In this document: positions 1-7,713 of the stretch, in pieces | Layout of the letters: every line of letters begins with the position of its first letter | Position numbering within the stretch: position 1 is the stretch's first letter | Origin: Streptomyces sp. NBC_01428 | GTDB taxonomy: Bacteria; Actinomycetota; Actinomycetes; Streptomycetales; Streptomycetaceae | Direction of reading: 5' to 3' | NCBI RefSeq assembly: GCF_036231965.1 | Contig: NZ_CP109499.1 | Coordinates: 2,046,001 to 2,110,000 of the forward strand | DNA length: 64,000 bases | Notes under the pieces: generated by a model | The model's database searches: none | Told to the model about the DNA's origin: nothing | What the model saw: only the letters and a program-made list of their open reading frames with translations | Position numbers and translations under genes: made by a program

Positions 1-2
1 GC

Positions 3-95
3 GACGCCGACCGGGCGGGCGAGGTGATGCGCAAGCACACCGAGCGCACCACGGGCTTCTACCGCAAGCAGATCGCGGCCGGCGGACGGGCGTAG
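3..95 (+). CDS. GntR-family regulator, C-terminal end (partial)
   Basis: Only the last 30 codons are in the window, ending at TAG 93-95. The peptide (DADRAGEVMRKHTERT...) resembles the final helices of the FCD ligand-binding domain of FadR-type GntR regulators, where His/Arg residues follow an acidic helix. The rest lies to the left. It converges on the acyl-CoA dehydrogenase-like gene with only 17 bp between stops. Because GCATAC-type palindromes recur in promoters of the adjacent oxalate genes, it is a reasonable candidate for their regulator; that link is inference. Confidence 0.6.
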   Translation, partial: DADRAGEVMRKHTERTTGFYRKQIAAGGRA

Positions 96-112
96 GCGGC
101 AGCCGTACCGGT

Positions 113-1099
113 TCACGTCGGCGCGAGGGTTCCGGCGGGCCGGCACGCGGGGGCGAGGCCGGTGTCCTCCGACCGCGCGGCCCCGGCCGGACCGGCTCCG
201 GACCGGACGTCATGCCCGCCCGCGCCCTGCGACGGGCCGGTCCCGGAACGCGCGTCCGCGAAGCCGGGCTCCTGGCACGGCACTTCCCGGGTTCGCGGCA
301 TCTCCGCGGCCATCGCGGCGGTCAGTTCGAGCAGCCAGGGCCGTACGACGCCGAGGACGATGTCCCCTCCCCCGCCGTCCGGTCCGAGCATCGCGTCGGC
401 CGGAACGAGCACCGGGTCGGCACACACGGTCGAGGTCCCGCTGCCGCCGGGCCCCGCGCCGTCGGGCCTCGCCGGGACGAACAGGTCGGGCGCGTGGGCC
501 GGGACGACCCACAGGGTCACGCCGCCCCGGTCCGTCCGCCGGGAACGCCCCGGCAGGGCCTGCGGCACGGTCGGCCGAGATGTCTCCCACGCCTCGGACG
601 ACCAGAGATAACTGTCCGCCTCACCTGCGGCGACCACTGCGCGCCGCCGGGCCCGCAGGGCGACGACACCACCGGAGCGGACGGCGGTCGAGCCGCCTCC
701 CCCGGGCGACAGGTGCCGCCGTCCCGATCCCTCCTCGGCGAGGAGCCCCTCGGGGCCGATGTCCCCGAGGGCCAGTGTGGCGAGATGGCGTCCGGCGGCG
801 ATCTCGCCCCGCAGCCAGGGGTTCCCGTAGACCCCCAGCGCGGCGACCGCGGCGAAGTGGGAGGTGAGCACGGCGGCGGTCGCCGGGCAGACGCGAGCGG
901 TCCGCGCCACCACCTCGGCGGCCTCCGCACACCCCCGACCCCCGCCGCCGTCAGCCGTGGGAGCGGTGAGCCCGAGCAACCCCGCGCGACCGAGGGCCGT
1001 CACGGCCGCACGCGGGAACCGGCCCCGCTCACCGGTCACTTCGGCGGCGGGCGCGACGACATCGGCGAGGACCGCGGAGAGAGAACTGCGGTACGACAC
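113..1099 (-). CDS. Acyl-CoA dehydrogenase-like protein, C-terminally truncated/degenerate
   Basis: 328 aa with a GTG start chosen because AGAAGGGGG lies just upstream. Residues about 1-120 look like the N-terminal helical domain of acyl-CoA dehydrogenases (FPRAAVTALGRAGLLGLTAP, then an ...TSHFAAVAALGVYG stretch). Residues about 130-250 resemble the middle beta domain. The family is normally about 380-400 aa with a C-terminal four-helix domain carrying the catalytic base. Here the end is Gly/Ala/Pro/Arg-rich with no recognisable C-terminal domain, so normal flavin-dependent dehydrogenation is doubtful. A perfect GCATAC-A-GTATGC palindrome lies 72 bp upstream of the start, like the sucC/frc promoter element. 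It may be an oxalate-locus accessory gene or a decaying gene. Confidence 0.55.
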   Translation of the reverse strand: MSYRSSLSAVLADVVAPAAEVTGERGRFPRAAVTALGRAGLLGLTAPTADGGGGRGCAEAAEVVARTARVCPATAAVLTSHFAAVAALGVYGNPWLRGEIAAGRHLATLALGDIGPEGLLAEEGSGRRHLSPGGGGSTAVRSGGVVALRARRRAVVAAGEADSYLWSSEAWETSRPTVPQALPGRSRRTDRGGVTLWVVPAHAPDLFVPARPDGAGPGGSGTSTVCADPVLVPADAMLGPDGGGGDIVLGVVRPWLLELTAAMAAEMPRTREVPCQEPGFADARSGTGPSQGAGGHDVRSGAGPAGAARSEDTGLAPACRPAGTLAPT

Positions 1100-1170
1100 G
1101 GGGTGACCCCCTTCTGGAATCCGGACCGGCCTCCCGCGGGAGCGCGCAAGAGCACCCTTCCGCAAGAATT

Positions 1171-1183
1171 GCATACAGTATGC
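1171..1183. promoter_or_regulatory. Candidate GntR-type operator (site A)
   Basis: GCATAC-A-GTATGC is a perfect inverted repeat with one central base, in an AT-rich patch. It lies 72 bp upstream of the acyl-CoA dehydrogenase-like start. The 12 bases ATTGCATACAGT (1168-1179) recur without mismatch on the opposite strand at 17591-17602 between sucC and frc. Odd-length palindromes with a GTAT-type core are common for FCD-type GntR proteins. The binding protein is inferred. Confidence 0.6.
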
Positions 1184-1252
1184 CGTTGGGGAGTGGAGTG
1201 CGCCAGAGGACGGTGAAGGGAATCGGACCGTGACGGGTCGGACCGTGACGGA

Positions 1253-1287
1253 CGCGGCCCCCTCGACGGCACGTCGAGGGGGCCGCG
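1253..1287 (-). terminator. Hairpin terminator of the carbonic anhydrase gene
   Basis: Arms CGCGGCCCCCTCGAC and GTCGAGGGGGCCGCG (15 bp, perfect) enclose the loop GGCAC. The hairpin lies 15 bp beyond the stop of the minus-strand carbonic anhydrase gene and upstream of the next minus-strand gene. There is no U-tract, as is usual in Streptomyces. Confidence 0.7.
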
Positions 1288-1302
1288 AACACGCTCCAGG
1301 AC

Positions 1303-1851
1303 TCAGATGCCGGGGTCGATCTCCCGCAGCAATCCCGTGGTGACGTCGAAGACGAAGCCGCGCACGTCGTCGGTGTGCGGCAGGAACGGCGAGGTCCGGA
1401 CGCGCCGCATCGACTGCCGTACATCCTGGTCGACGTCGCGGAAGGCCTCCACCGCCCAGGCCGGCCGCTGCCCGACCTCCATCTCCAGCTCGTGCCGGAA
1501 CTCCTCGGTCAGGGTCTGCAGACCGCATCCGGTGTGGTGGATCAGTATCACGCTGCGTGTACCGAGGGCCCGTTGGCTGATCGTCAGGGAACGGATGGTG
1601 TCGTCGGTGACGACCCCGCCCGCGTTGCGCACGGTGTGGCAGTCGCCCAGTTCGAGACCGAGCGCGGCGTGCAGATCGATCCGGGCGTCCATGCAGGCCA
1701 CGACGGCGACCCGCAGGACGGGCCGGGCGCCCATGCCCGGGTCGACGAACCCGGCGGCATAGGTGCGGTTGGCCGCCACGAGGCGGTCGATGACCGAGCC
1801 GTCACCGGGCGGATCGTCGATGGACGAGGCGAGTCGGGGTGCTGGAGTCAT
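1303..1851 (-). CDS. Beta-class carbonic anhydrase
   Basis: 182 aa, ATG start. It interconverts CO2 and bicarbonate in the cytosol. The zinc site is visible: Cys53 and the Asp-Arg dyad in CMDAR (53-57), then His106 and Cys109 in HHTGC. The length is typical of short actinobacterial beta-CAs. A GCATACGGTAT element resembling the palindrome of the oxalate promoters lies about 240 bp upstream. Oxalate breakdown releases CO2 from both oxalyl-CoA and formate, so co-regulation would make sense; this is inference. Family assignment is secure. Confidence 0.92.
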   Translation of the reverse strand: MTPAPRLASSIDDPPGDGSVIDRLVAANRTYAAGFVDPGMGARPVLRVAVVACMDARIDLHAALGLELGDCHTVRNAGGVVTDDTIRSLTISQRALGTRSVILIHHTGCGLQTLTEEFRHELEMEVGQRPAWAVEAFRDVDQDVRQSMRRVRTSPFLPHTDDVRGFVFDVTTGLLREIDPGI

Positions 1852-2171
1852 GCTGGGCTACCTCACTCCGGTCGGGTTCGAAAGGAGTACCGCGTCGGTG
1901 AGCATGCCCACGCGACGACGCCACAGGCACACGTCACCGGGCCGACGGGGCCGGCGCGCGTGGAGCCTGCCGCACCTCCGGCCCGGGCCGCGACCCTGGC
2001 GCCGTACCCACGGCCCCACCTCGACTGCTCTGCTCTGCTCATGAGCAGTCGCGGAGGACGGGCATCGCGCGAACACGCGTCAGGATGATGCATACGGTAT
2101 CCAGGAACCAGCATTCTTGAACCGTCGCCCGCACCTTGTCCAGACGGCCGGTACCGCCACCGGCTCCGGAT
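1852..2171. other. Intergenic region upstream of carbonic anhydrase
   Basis: 320 bp with no convincing gene. It contains GCATACGGTATCC at 2090-2102 (site B), which shares ATACNGTAT with sites A and C. It would serve as a long leader/promoter region for the carbonic anhydrase. I see no other strong hairpin. Confidence 0.5.
2090..2102. promoter_or_regulatory. Candidate GntR-type operator (site B)
   Basis: GCATACGGTATCC matches the core ATACNGTAT of sites A (1171-1183) and C (17575-17598), with one imperfect outer arm. It lies between the 3' end of the DUF429 gene and the carbonic anhydrase gene, so the latter is the likely target. Confidence 0.45.
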
Positions 2172-3020
2172 TCACCGCGCGGTGCCGTCCCGTCGCTGCT
2201 CCGGCCGGGCGGGCGCGATGATCGTGGCCACGTCACCCGCAGGCTCCGGGCCGTCGGACTCCCCCGGACCCAGCACCTGGCAGCGTGTCAGGCCGTGGCG
2301 GGCCCAGAGGGAAGCCGTCCATGCGCACAGCAGCGCGTCGATGAGGTCCTCGCGGTGCTTGTAGGCTCCGGCCGCCTCGGGCGTCGGCTCGTCGAGCAGG
2401 AGGCGCGCGACCGGGTGCGAATCGAGCCGCAGCGGAGGGTCCGCCGTCGTGAGGCCCGCCAGACGGGCGATCAGCTCGTCGCAGACCTCCGCCCGCACCG
2501 CGCGCCAGCGTGCCGTCGGCACACTCGCGGGACGCCGCTTGTACGTCGGCCGCGACAGCGGGTAGCCCAGCTCGGGCGCGCCCACCAGCGTCGTGTACGG
2601 GTAGCACTCGGACAGGGCGCCCCCGTCCCCCGGCGGACCGCCCCGGCCGTCGTCGTACCTCCAGCCCGCCGCCCGCAGCCGGTCGAGGAGCAGAACGCCG
2701 GCCAGCCGCGGGGACGCCTGGTTCGTGCTGTTCGCACTCACCTTCCAGCGCCCGTAGCGTCGGCCGACCTCCCGTTCGCAGGGCCGCTGTCCGGACGGGT
2801 TGTCGACCACGAGCGGGGCGTCGACGAAGGCGAGGGACGACGCCCCGCCGCCAGCCACCGACGCGATCCACTCCGCCGTCCCGTCGATCCCCCGGGTCCA
2901 GCCGCAGTCGAGGATCTCGCCCTCTCCGTCGATGACGGCCACACCCGTCTCGTTGGGCCGGGCCCGGGCTTCGTCGTGGGCCCAGGCGAGGTCGATGCCG
3001 ATGAACCGTTCAAGCGCCAT
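2172..3020 (-). CDS. DUF429 family protein (predicted RNase H-fold)
   Basis: 282 aa, ATG start. The opening FIGIDLAWA and the later acidic residues (FVDAPL about 97, EDLIDALLCAW about 240) match the DUF429 pattern, which is predicted to adopt an RNase H-like fold with carboxylate residues. Biological role is not known. It is divergent from the lacI-type gene, with the start codons about 134 bp apart. Nothing in the sequence ties it to either the oxalate or the sugar genes. Confidence 0.75.
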   Translation of the reverse strand: MALERFIGIDLAWAHDEARARPNETGVAVIDGEGEILDCGWTRGIDGTAEWIASVAGGGASSLAFVDAPLVVDNPSGQRPCEREVGRRYGRWKVSANSTNQASPRLAGVLLLDRLRAAGWRYDDGRGGPPGDGGALSECYPYTTLVGAPELGYPLSRPTYKRRPASVPTARWRAVRAEVCDELIARLAGLTTADPPLRLDSHPVARLLLDEPTPEAAGAYKHREDLIDALLCAWTASLWARHGLTRCQVLGPGESDGPEPAGDVATIIAPARPEQRRDGTAR

Positions 3021-3105
3021 GGGTCGGTTGTACCCGTCCCGCGGGCCGTGAGCGCACCCGCCCGGATCACCGGTCCGATCACCATCCCACCATTGCTGTC
3101 ATTTT

Positions 3106-3134
3106 CTTGCGTAGATCTGATTCTGTTTTGCGGT
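3106..3134. promoter_or_regulatory. Two TTTGCGT-like direct repeats upstream of the lacI-type gene
   Basis: CTTGCGTA at 3106-3113 and TTTGCGGT at 3127-3134 are spaced exactly 21 bp start to start, just upstream of the regulator start at 3155. The same 21-bp period is found three times before the transporter operon (4202-4251). They are likely autoregulatory sites of the LacI-type protein. Confidence 0.6.
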
Positions 3135-3154
3135 GACAGTTGTACAGTACCCGT

Positions 3155-4162
3155 GTGACAACGAGACTCTCCGAGGTGGCCGCGTTCGCCGGCGTCAGTG
3201 AAGTGACCGTCCGCCGGGTGGCGAGCGGGAGTTCGGTCGTGGCGCCCGCCACCCGAGACAAGGTGCTCAGGGCGTTCGACGTGCTCGGCCTGGAGCGCCC
3301 GGCAGCCGGCCGGACCGAACGCGCGCCGCTGGTCGGCCTGGTGGTGCCCGAACTGCAGAACCCGGTGTTCCCCGCGTTCACGGAGGCGCTCGCCGGACGT
3401 CTGAACAAGCAGGGGCTGATACCCGTCCTTTGCACCCGCACCGCGGACGGGTCCTCCGAAGCGCACTACATCCAGCGGCTGTTGGGGCAGAACATCGGCG
3501 GCATCGTCTTCGTCGGGTCCAGTTACGCCGACGCCGGGCCCGAGCAGAGCAGGGCGCTGCGCGACCGCAGGACCCCCCTCGTCCTGATCAACGCGGCCGA
3601 CGAGAACCGCGGCCTTGCCCAGGTGTCGGCGGACGACGCGCAGGCCGCCGAACAGGCGTTGACGCACCTCACCGCCCTGGGTCACGAGCGGATCGGCCTG
3701 GTCGCCGGACCGATCGGACACGTTCCGTCGGCCCGGAAGCTCGCCGGGTACGCGGCCTTCTGGCGCGCCCGCGGAGTGCCGCCGGAGGAGTGGCACGGCT
3801 GGGTCGCGCACACGATGTTCTCGATGGAGGGCGGCGCCACGGCGGTGCCCCAACTCACCGCCCAGGGCGTCACCGCGGTCGTGTGCGCGAGCGACGCGCT
3901 GGCGCTCGGCGTGATCCGCGGAGCACGGCGCCAGGGCCTGGCCGTGCCGGAGGACTTCTCCGTCGTCGGGTTCGACGACTCGCTGTTCATGGTCGCCACC
4001 GATCCGCCTCTGACGACCGCGCGGCAGCCGGTGCAGGCGATGGCCGACGCGGCGATCACCGCGCTCGTCACCCAGCTCAACGGGCAGCCACCACCGGCCG
4101 AACCCCTGCTCTTCGGAACGGAGTTGATCGTGCGCGGATCGACCGCCGCCCGCCCGCGCTAA
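3155..4162 (+). CDS. LacI-family transcriptional regulator of the alpha-glucan locus
   Basis: 335 aa. The GTG at 3155 is chosen because the helix-turn-helix begins immediately (TTRLSEVAAFAGVSEVTVRRVAS); a TTG at 3140 would add five residues. A periplasmic-binding-like sensor domain runs from about residue 60 to the end (VGLVVPELQNPVFPAF..., VVGFDDSLF). Two departures from the family are visible: TVRRV where TVSRV is usual, and a hinge region (ERPAAGRTERA) lacking the Ala-Arg-x-Leu hinge helix whose Leu normally intercalates at the operator centre. It precedes the ABC transporter and glycosidase genes and probably represses them until an oligosaccharide binds. Direct repeats rather than a palindrome flank it. 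Confidence 0.88.
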   Translation: MTTRLSEVAAFAGVSEVTVRRVASGSSVVAPATRDKVLRAFDVLGLERPAAGRTERAPLVGLVVPELQNPVFPAFTEALAGRLNKQGLIPVLCTRTADGSSEAHYIQRLLGQNIGGIVFVGSSYADAGPEQSRALRDRRTPLVLINAADENRGLAQVSADDAQAAEQALTHLTALGHERIGLVAGPIGHVPSARKLAGYAAFWRARGVPPEEWHGWVAHTMFSMEGGATAVPQLTAQGVTAVVCASDALALGVIRGARRQGLAVPEDFSVVGFDDSLFMVATDPPLTTARQPVQAMADAAITALVTQLNGQPPPAEPLLFGTELIVRGSTAARPR

Positions 4163-4201
4163 CGCCATCGCGTCAGACGACTTCGTCAGCGCGATCAATT
4201 T

Positions 4202-4251
4202 TTTGCGTACTTTCATTGACGATTTGCGTGACAGCTTTTACGGTCTGCGTC
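4202..4251 (+). promoter_or_regulatory. Promoter and triple 21-bp-spaced operator of the sugar ABC operon
   Basis: Three direct repeats, TTTGCGTA (4202), TTTGCGTG (4223) and TCTGCGTC (4244), are spaced exactly 21 bp, i.e. two helical turns on one DNA face. They overlap a plausible HrdB-type promoter: TTGACG at 4216-4221, a 17-bp spacer, and TACGGT at 4239-4244. The spacer contains the middle repeat, so occupancy should block polymerase. Confidence 0.6.
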
Positions 4252-4308
4252 ATCGCTGCTGCCCGGGAACCGGCGTCCCCGGGCTCACTTCAGGAAGGCG
4301 CTGATCGT

Positions 4309-5664
4309 ATGGCCGACTCTCTTTCCCGCCGCGGCTTCGTCGGTGCGGGTATCGCCTCGACGCTCGCTCTCGGACTCTCCGCGTGCGGCGGCTCCTCGTC
4401 GTCCGAGGGGAAGGGCGGCAAGGTGACGATCTCCGTGAACGGCATGCCGCCGAAGACGCAGCCCGTCGACCGCAAGTGGTACGAGCAGGACGTCAGGGAC
4501 TTCGAGAAGAGTCACCCGAACATCAGGATCGACGCCCGCGAGGGCTACATGGACCCGAAGACCTTCTCGGCCAAACTCGCGGGCGGCCAGCTGGAGGACG
4601 TGTACTACGTCTACTTCACCGACCCCTCCGGCCTCATCCAGCGCCGTCAGGGCGCTGACATCACGCCGTACCTCAAGGGAGTTCCGTACATCGAGGACGT
4701 CGCTCCCGCGTTCAAGAAGGTCTTCACCGGGCCCGACGGCAAGATCTACGGCCTGCCGAACGGGCAGTACTCGCTCGGCCTGATCTACAACCGCGACCTG
4801 TTCAAGAAGGCCGGACTCGACCCCGACAAGCCGCCGACCACCTGGGACGAGGTCCGCGAGGCGGCACGGCGGATCACCGCGCTCGGCGACGGCATCGTGG
4901 GATACGCCGACTACAGCAAGAACAACCAGGGCGGCTGGCACCTCACCTCGTGGGTGTACTCGCTCGGCGGCGACATCGCCACCCGCCAAGGCGGCCGCTG
5001 GAAGGCCGCGTTCGACAGCGACGCGGGACGGCAGGCGCTGACCCACCTGCACGACATGCGCTGGACCGACCGCAGCATGGGCACCCGCCAGCTGCTCCAG
5101 ATCGAGGACGTCCAGAAGATGATGGGCTCCGGCAAGCTCGGCATCTACATGGCGGGCCCCGACAACATCCCCACCATCGTCAAGCAGTTCGAGCGCAAGT
5201 ACTCCGAGTTCGGCGTGGCCGCCATGCCCGGCACCGCGACCCTGGGCGGCGGCAACGGATTCATGTTCAACCCGAAGGCCACGCCCGAACAGATCAAGGC
5301 CGGCGTCCAGTGGATCCAGTGGAAGTACCTCAACCCCGACCGTACCCAGCACGACGACAAGCGCGCCAAGGGCGGTGCGGTGCCCATCGGCCTGCCGCTC
5401 GACCGGCTCTTCACCGCCCGGACGCAGGCCGAGGTGGACGCGGTCCACGCCCGGTACGCGACCGTCCCGCAGACGAACTACAAGCCGTTCATGGAGCGCA
5501 ACAGCGGTCTGACGCAGAAGGTCGAGCCGCCGAACGCCCAGCAGATCTACACGGTCCTCGACAGCGTGATGCAGGCGGTGCTCACGCGCGAGAACGCGGA
5601 CATCGGCCACCTGTTGGGCGACGCCGCGAAGAAGGTCGACTCGATACTCGCCACGGTCAAGTGA
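4309..5664 (+). CDS. ABC transporter sugar-binding lipoprotein (family 1 SBP)
   Basis: 451 aa, ATG start preceded by AGGAAGG. The N-terminus has a twin-arginine motif (LSRRGFVGAG) and a lipobox (LSAC, Cys about 28), so Tat export followed by lipid anchoring on the outer membrane face is likely. The mature part looks like an extracellular family 1 carbohydrate-binding protein (ADITPYLKG, LPNGQYSLGLIYNRDLF, then Trp-rich ligand-cleft segments). It is the first gene of an operon with two permeases (1-nt and 11-nt gaps). No ATPase is encoded here; Streptomyces often share MsiK for such systems. The ligand is probably an alpha-glucan oligosaccharide, inferred from the adjacent glycosidases. Confidence 0.88.
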   Translation: MADSLSRRGFVGAGIASTLALGLSACGGSSSSEGKGGKVTISVNGMPPKTQPVDRKWYEQDVRDFEKSHPNIRIDAREGYMDPKTFSAKLAGGQLEDVYYVYFTDPSGLIQRRQGADITPYLKGVPYIEDVAPAFKKVFTGPDGKIYGLPNGQYSLGLIYNRDLFKKAGLDPDKPPTTWDEVREAARRITALGDGIVGYADYSKNNQGGWHLTSWVYSLGGDIATRQGGRWKAAFDSDAGRQALTHLHDMRWTDRSMGTRQLLQIEDVQKMMGSGKLGIYMAGPDNIPTIVKQFERKYSEFGVAAMPGTATLGGGNGFMFNPKATPEQIKAGVQWIQWKYLNPDRTQHDDKRAKGGAVPIGLPLDRLFTARTQAEVDAVHARYATVPQTNYKPFMERNSGLTQKVEPPNAQQIYTVLDSVMQAVLTRENADIGHLLGDAAKKVDSILATVK

Positions 5665-5665
5665 C

Positions 5666-6661
5666 ATGACCGTGCAACCCCTCACCCCGACCCCGAACTC
5701 CCCACGGGAGAAGCCCGCTCCGACGGCACCGCCCACCGCCCGGAAGGACGCGGCACCGTCCGCGTCCGCGCCGGGCGGGGCGAGCCCGTCCCGGCGGCGC
5801 CGGCGCCTCCGCGAGAACCTCGTCGCGTACGCCTTCCTGACCGCGGGTGTGCTCTGCTTCGCCCTGTTCTCCTGGTACCCCATCGTCCGCGGCTGGCTGC
5901 TCGGCTTCCAGCAGGTCACGTTCGCCCGGCCCGCCGAATGGGTGGGCTGGGACAACTTCCGGCGGCTCTTCGAGGACCCCCTGTTCGTCACCGCGTGGCG
6001 CAACACCGGCTACTTCACCCTGCTCGCCCTGGTCTTCGGCTTCGCGGCCCCCTTCTTCACCGCGGTCGTCCTGAACGAACTCAGGCACGGCCGGGCGTAC
6101 CTGAGGATGACCGTCTACCTGCCGGTGATGCTCCCGCCGATCGTGACGATGCTCCTGTGGCGCTGGTTCTACGATCCCGGCCCCGGCCTCTTCAACAACG
6201 CGCTGGAACTCGTGCACCTGCCGGCACAGCAGTGGCTGGAGTCCGAGAACCTCGCGATGGTCTCGCTGGTCCTCGTGTCGACCTGGGCCAACATGGGCAC
6301 CACCACGCTGATCTACCTGGCGGCGCTCGGCGGCATCCCCGGCGAGCTGTACGAGGCGGCGGAGATCGACGGCGCCTCCATCCGGCGCCGCCTGTGGCAC
6401 GTCACCCTGCCGCAGATGCGGTTCATCCTGATGATCACGCTGCTGCTCCAGGTCATCGGAACGATGCAGGTCTTCATCGAGCCGTACGTCCTCACCGGCG
6501 GCGGCCCCGACGACGCGACGGTCACCGTCCTGCTCCTGCTGTACCGCTACGCCTTCATCTACAACGACTTCGGCATGGCCAGCGCCATGAGCACCGTGCT
6601 CTTCGTGGTGCTCGGCACCTTCGCGGCCGTCTATCTCCGGCTGACCCGGACCAAGGGCTGA
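5666..6661 (+). CDS. ABC sugar transporter permease (MalF/UgpA type)
   Basis: 331 aa with a disordered Pro/Ala/Ser-rich N-terminus of about 45 residues followed by six predicted membrane segments. The EAA loop that contacts the ATPase is clear (EAAEIDGASIRRRLWHVTLP, about 231-250). It begins one nucleotide after the binding-protein stop, indicating translational coupling. It would form the heterodimeric channel with the next gene. Confidence 0.9.
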   Translation: MTVQPLTPTPNSPREKPAPTAPPTARKDAAPSASAPGGASPSRRRRRLRENLVAYAFLTAGVLCFALFSWYPIVRGWLLGFQQVTFARPAEWVGWDNFRRLFEDPLFVTAWRNTGYFTLLALVFGFAAPFFTAVVLNELRHGRAYLRMTVYLPVMLPPIVTMLLWRWFYDPGPGLFNNALELVHLPAQQWLESENLAMVSLVLVSTWANMGTTTLIYLAALGGIPGELYEAAEIDGASIRRRLWHVTLPQMRFILMITLLLQVIGTMQVFIEPYVLTGGGPDDATVTVLLLLYRYAFIYNDFGMASAMSTVLFVVLGTFAAVYLRLTRTKG

Positions 6662-6672
6662 GAGGAACCGAC

Positions 6673-7557
6673 ATGGCCGGCACCGCCGAACGCACCCTGA
6701 TCGCGCCCACCGAGATGACCCGCCGCACCGGCAGGATCCTCTACCGCACCGTCCTCACCCTCACCCTGACCGGCTTCACGCTCGCGTTCGTCTTCCCCCT
6801 CTACTGGATGGCGACCGGCGCGTTGAAGTCGTCGGCGGAACTCGCCGCCCCGGACCCGACGCTGCTGCCCCACACCTGGCACCCCGAGGCGTACGCCGAC
6901 GCCTGGACCAACGTGGGACTCGGCACCTACTTCCTCAACACCCTGCTGCTCGCGCTCGGCGCCTGGCTGTTCCAGCTCGTCATCGACGTGTCCGCCGCCT
7001 ACGCCCTGTCCAAACTGCGCCCGGCGCTCGGCAACATCGTCCTCGGCATGATGCTGGCGACGCTGATGCTGCCGGTGTCGGCGCTGCTCGTCCCGACCTA
7101 TCTGACCGTGACCGACGTGCCGCTCGTGCACGTCAACCTCATCAACACGCCCTTCGCGATCTGGCTCCCGGCGGCGGCCAACGCCTTCAACATCTTCATC
7201 CTGAAGCGGTTCTTCGACCAGATCCCCGGCGAGCTCCTCGACTCGGCGCGCATCGACGGCGCGGGGCCGGTCCGCGTCCTCGTCTCGATCGTGCTGCCGC
7301 TGTCCCGTCCGGTCCTCGCCGTCGTCTCCATCTTCGCGGTGGTCGGCGTCTGGAAGGACTTCCTCTGGCCGATGCTCGTGCTGCCCGAGCCGTCGAAGCA
7401 GCCGATCACCGTCGCCCTCGGCCGTCTCGCGGAGTTCATGCCGGCCAACCAGCTCCTCGCCGGGATGGTCATGGCCTCCGTCCCCCTGCTGGTGCTCTTC
7501 CTCGTCTTCCAGCGCCACATCATCACGGGCCTGACCGCGGGCAGCCTCAAGGGCTGA
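6673..7557 (+). CDS. ABC sugar transporter permease (MalG/UgpE type)
   Basis: 294 aa, ATG start preceded by GAGGAA. It has six predicted membrane segments and an EAA-like loop (DSARIDGAGPVRVLVSIVLP). The usual FPLYWM motif follows TM1. It is 11 bp from the preceding permease and completes the transport operon. Confidence 0.9.
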   Translation: MAGTAERTLIAPTEMTRRTGRILYRTVLTLTLTGFTLAFVFPLYWMATGALKSSAELAAPDPTLLPHTWHPEAYADAWTNVGLGTYFLNTLLLALGAWLFQLVIDVSAAYALSKLRPALGNIVLGMMLATLMLPVSALLVPTYLTVTDVPLVHVNLINTPFAIWLPAAANAFNIFILKRFFDQIPGELLDSARIDGAGPVRVLVSIVLPLSRPVLAVVSIFAVVGVWKDFLWPMLVLPEPSKQPITVALGRLAEFMPANQLLAGMVMASVPLLVLFLVFQRHIITGLTAGSLKG

Positions 7558-7632
7558 CCCCCGCACCCCCCCGCCACCGGTACCGCTGTTCCTCTCTCCC
7601 CCGATCCCCTCGGCCCGCCTCCCCGGCCGAGC

Positions 7633-7652
7633 GCTGCCCGCGCCCGGGCAGC
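7633..7652. terminator. Short hairpin between permease and beta-helix glycosidase genes
   Basis: GCTGCCCG-CGCC-CGGGCAGC is an 8-bp perfect stem in the 156-bp gap between the transporter operon and the secreted enzyme. It could partly terminate transport-operon transcripts or protect their 3' ends. No separate operator repeats are seen here. Confidence 0.4.
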
Positions 7653-7713
7653 CCCGTTCCCGTCCGAACCGAACCCCCACGGGCGAGCCGCCCCGACGGA
7701 AGGACAGATCGCC

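Noticed and set aside
3..95. Treating the left-edge peptide as a full small gene
   Set aside because: It has no plausible start in the window and resembles the end of a larger FCD domain, so it is listed as partial.
1863..2114. Cys-containing short frames upstream of carbonic anhydrase as a leader peptide
   Set aside because: Composition is Arg/Pro/Gly-rich as in shadow frames. No conserved attenuator hairpin is seen.
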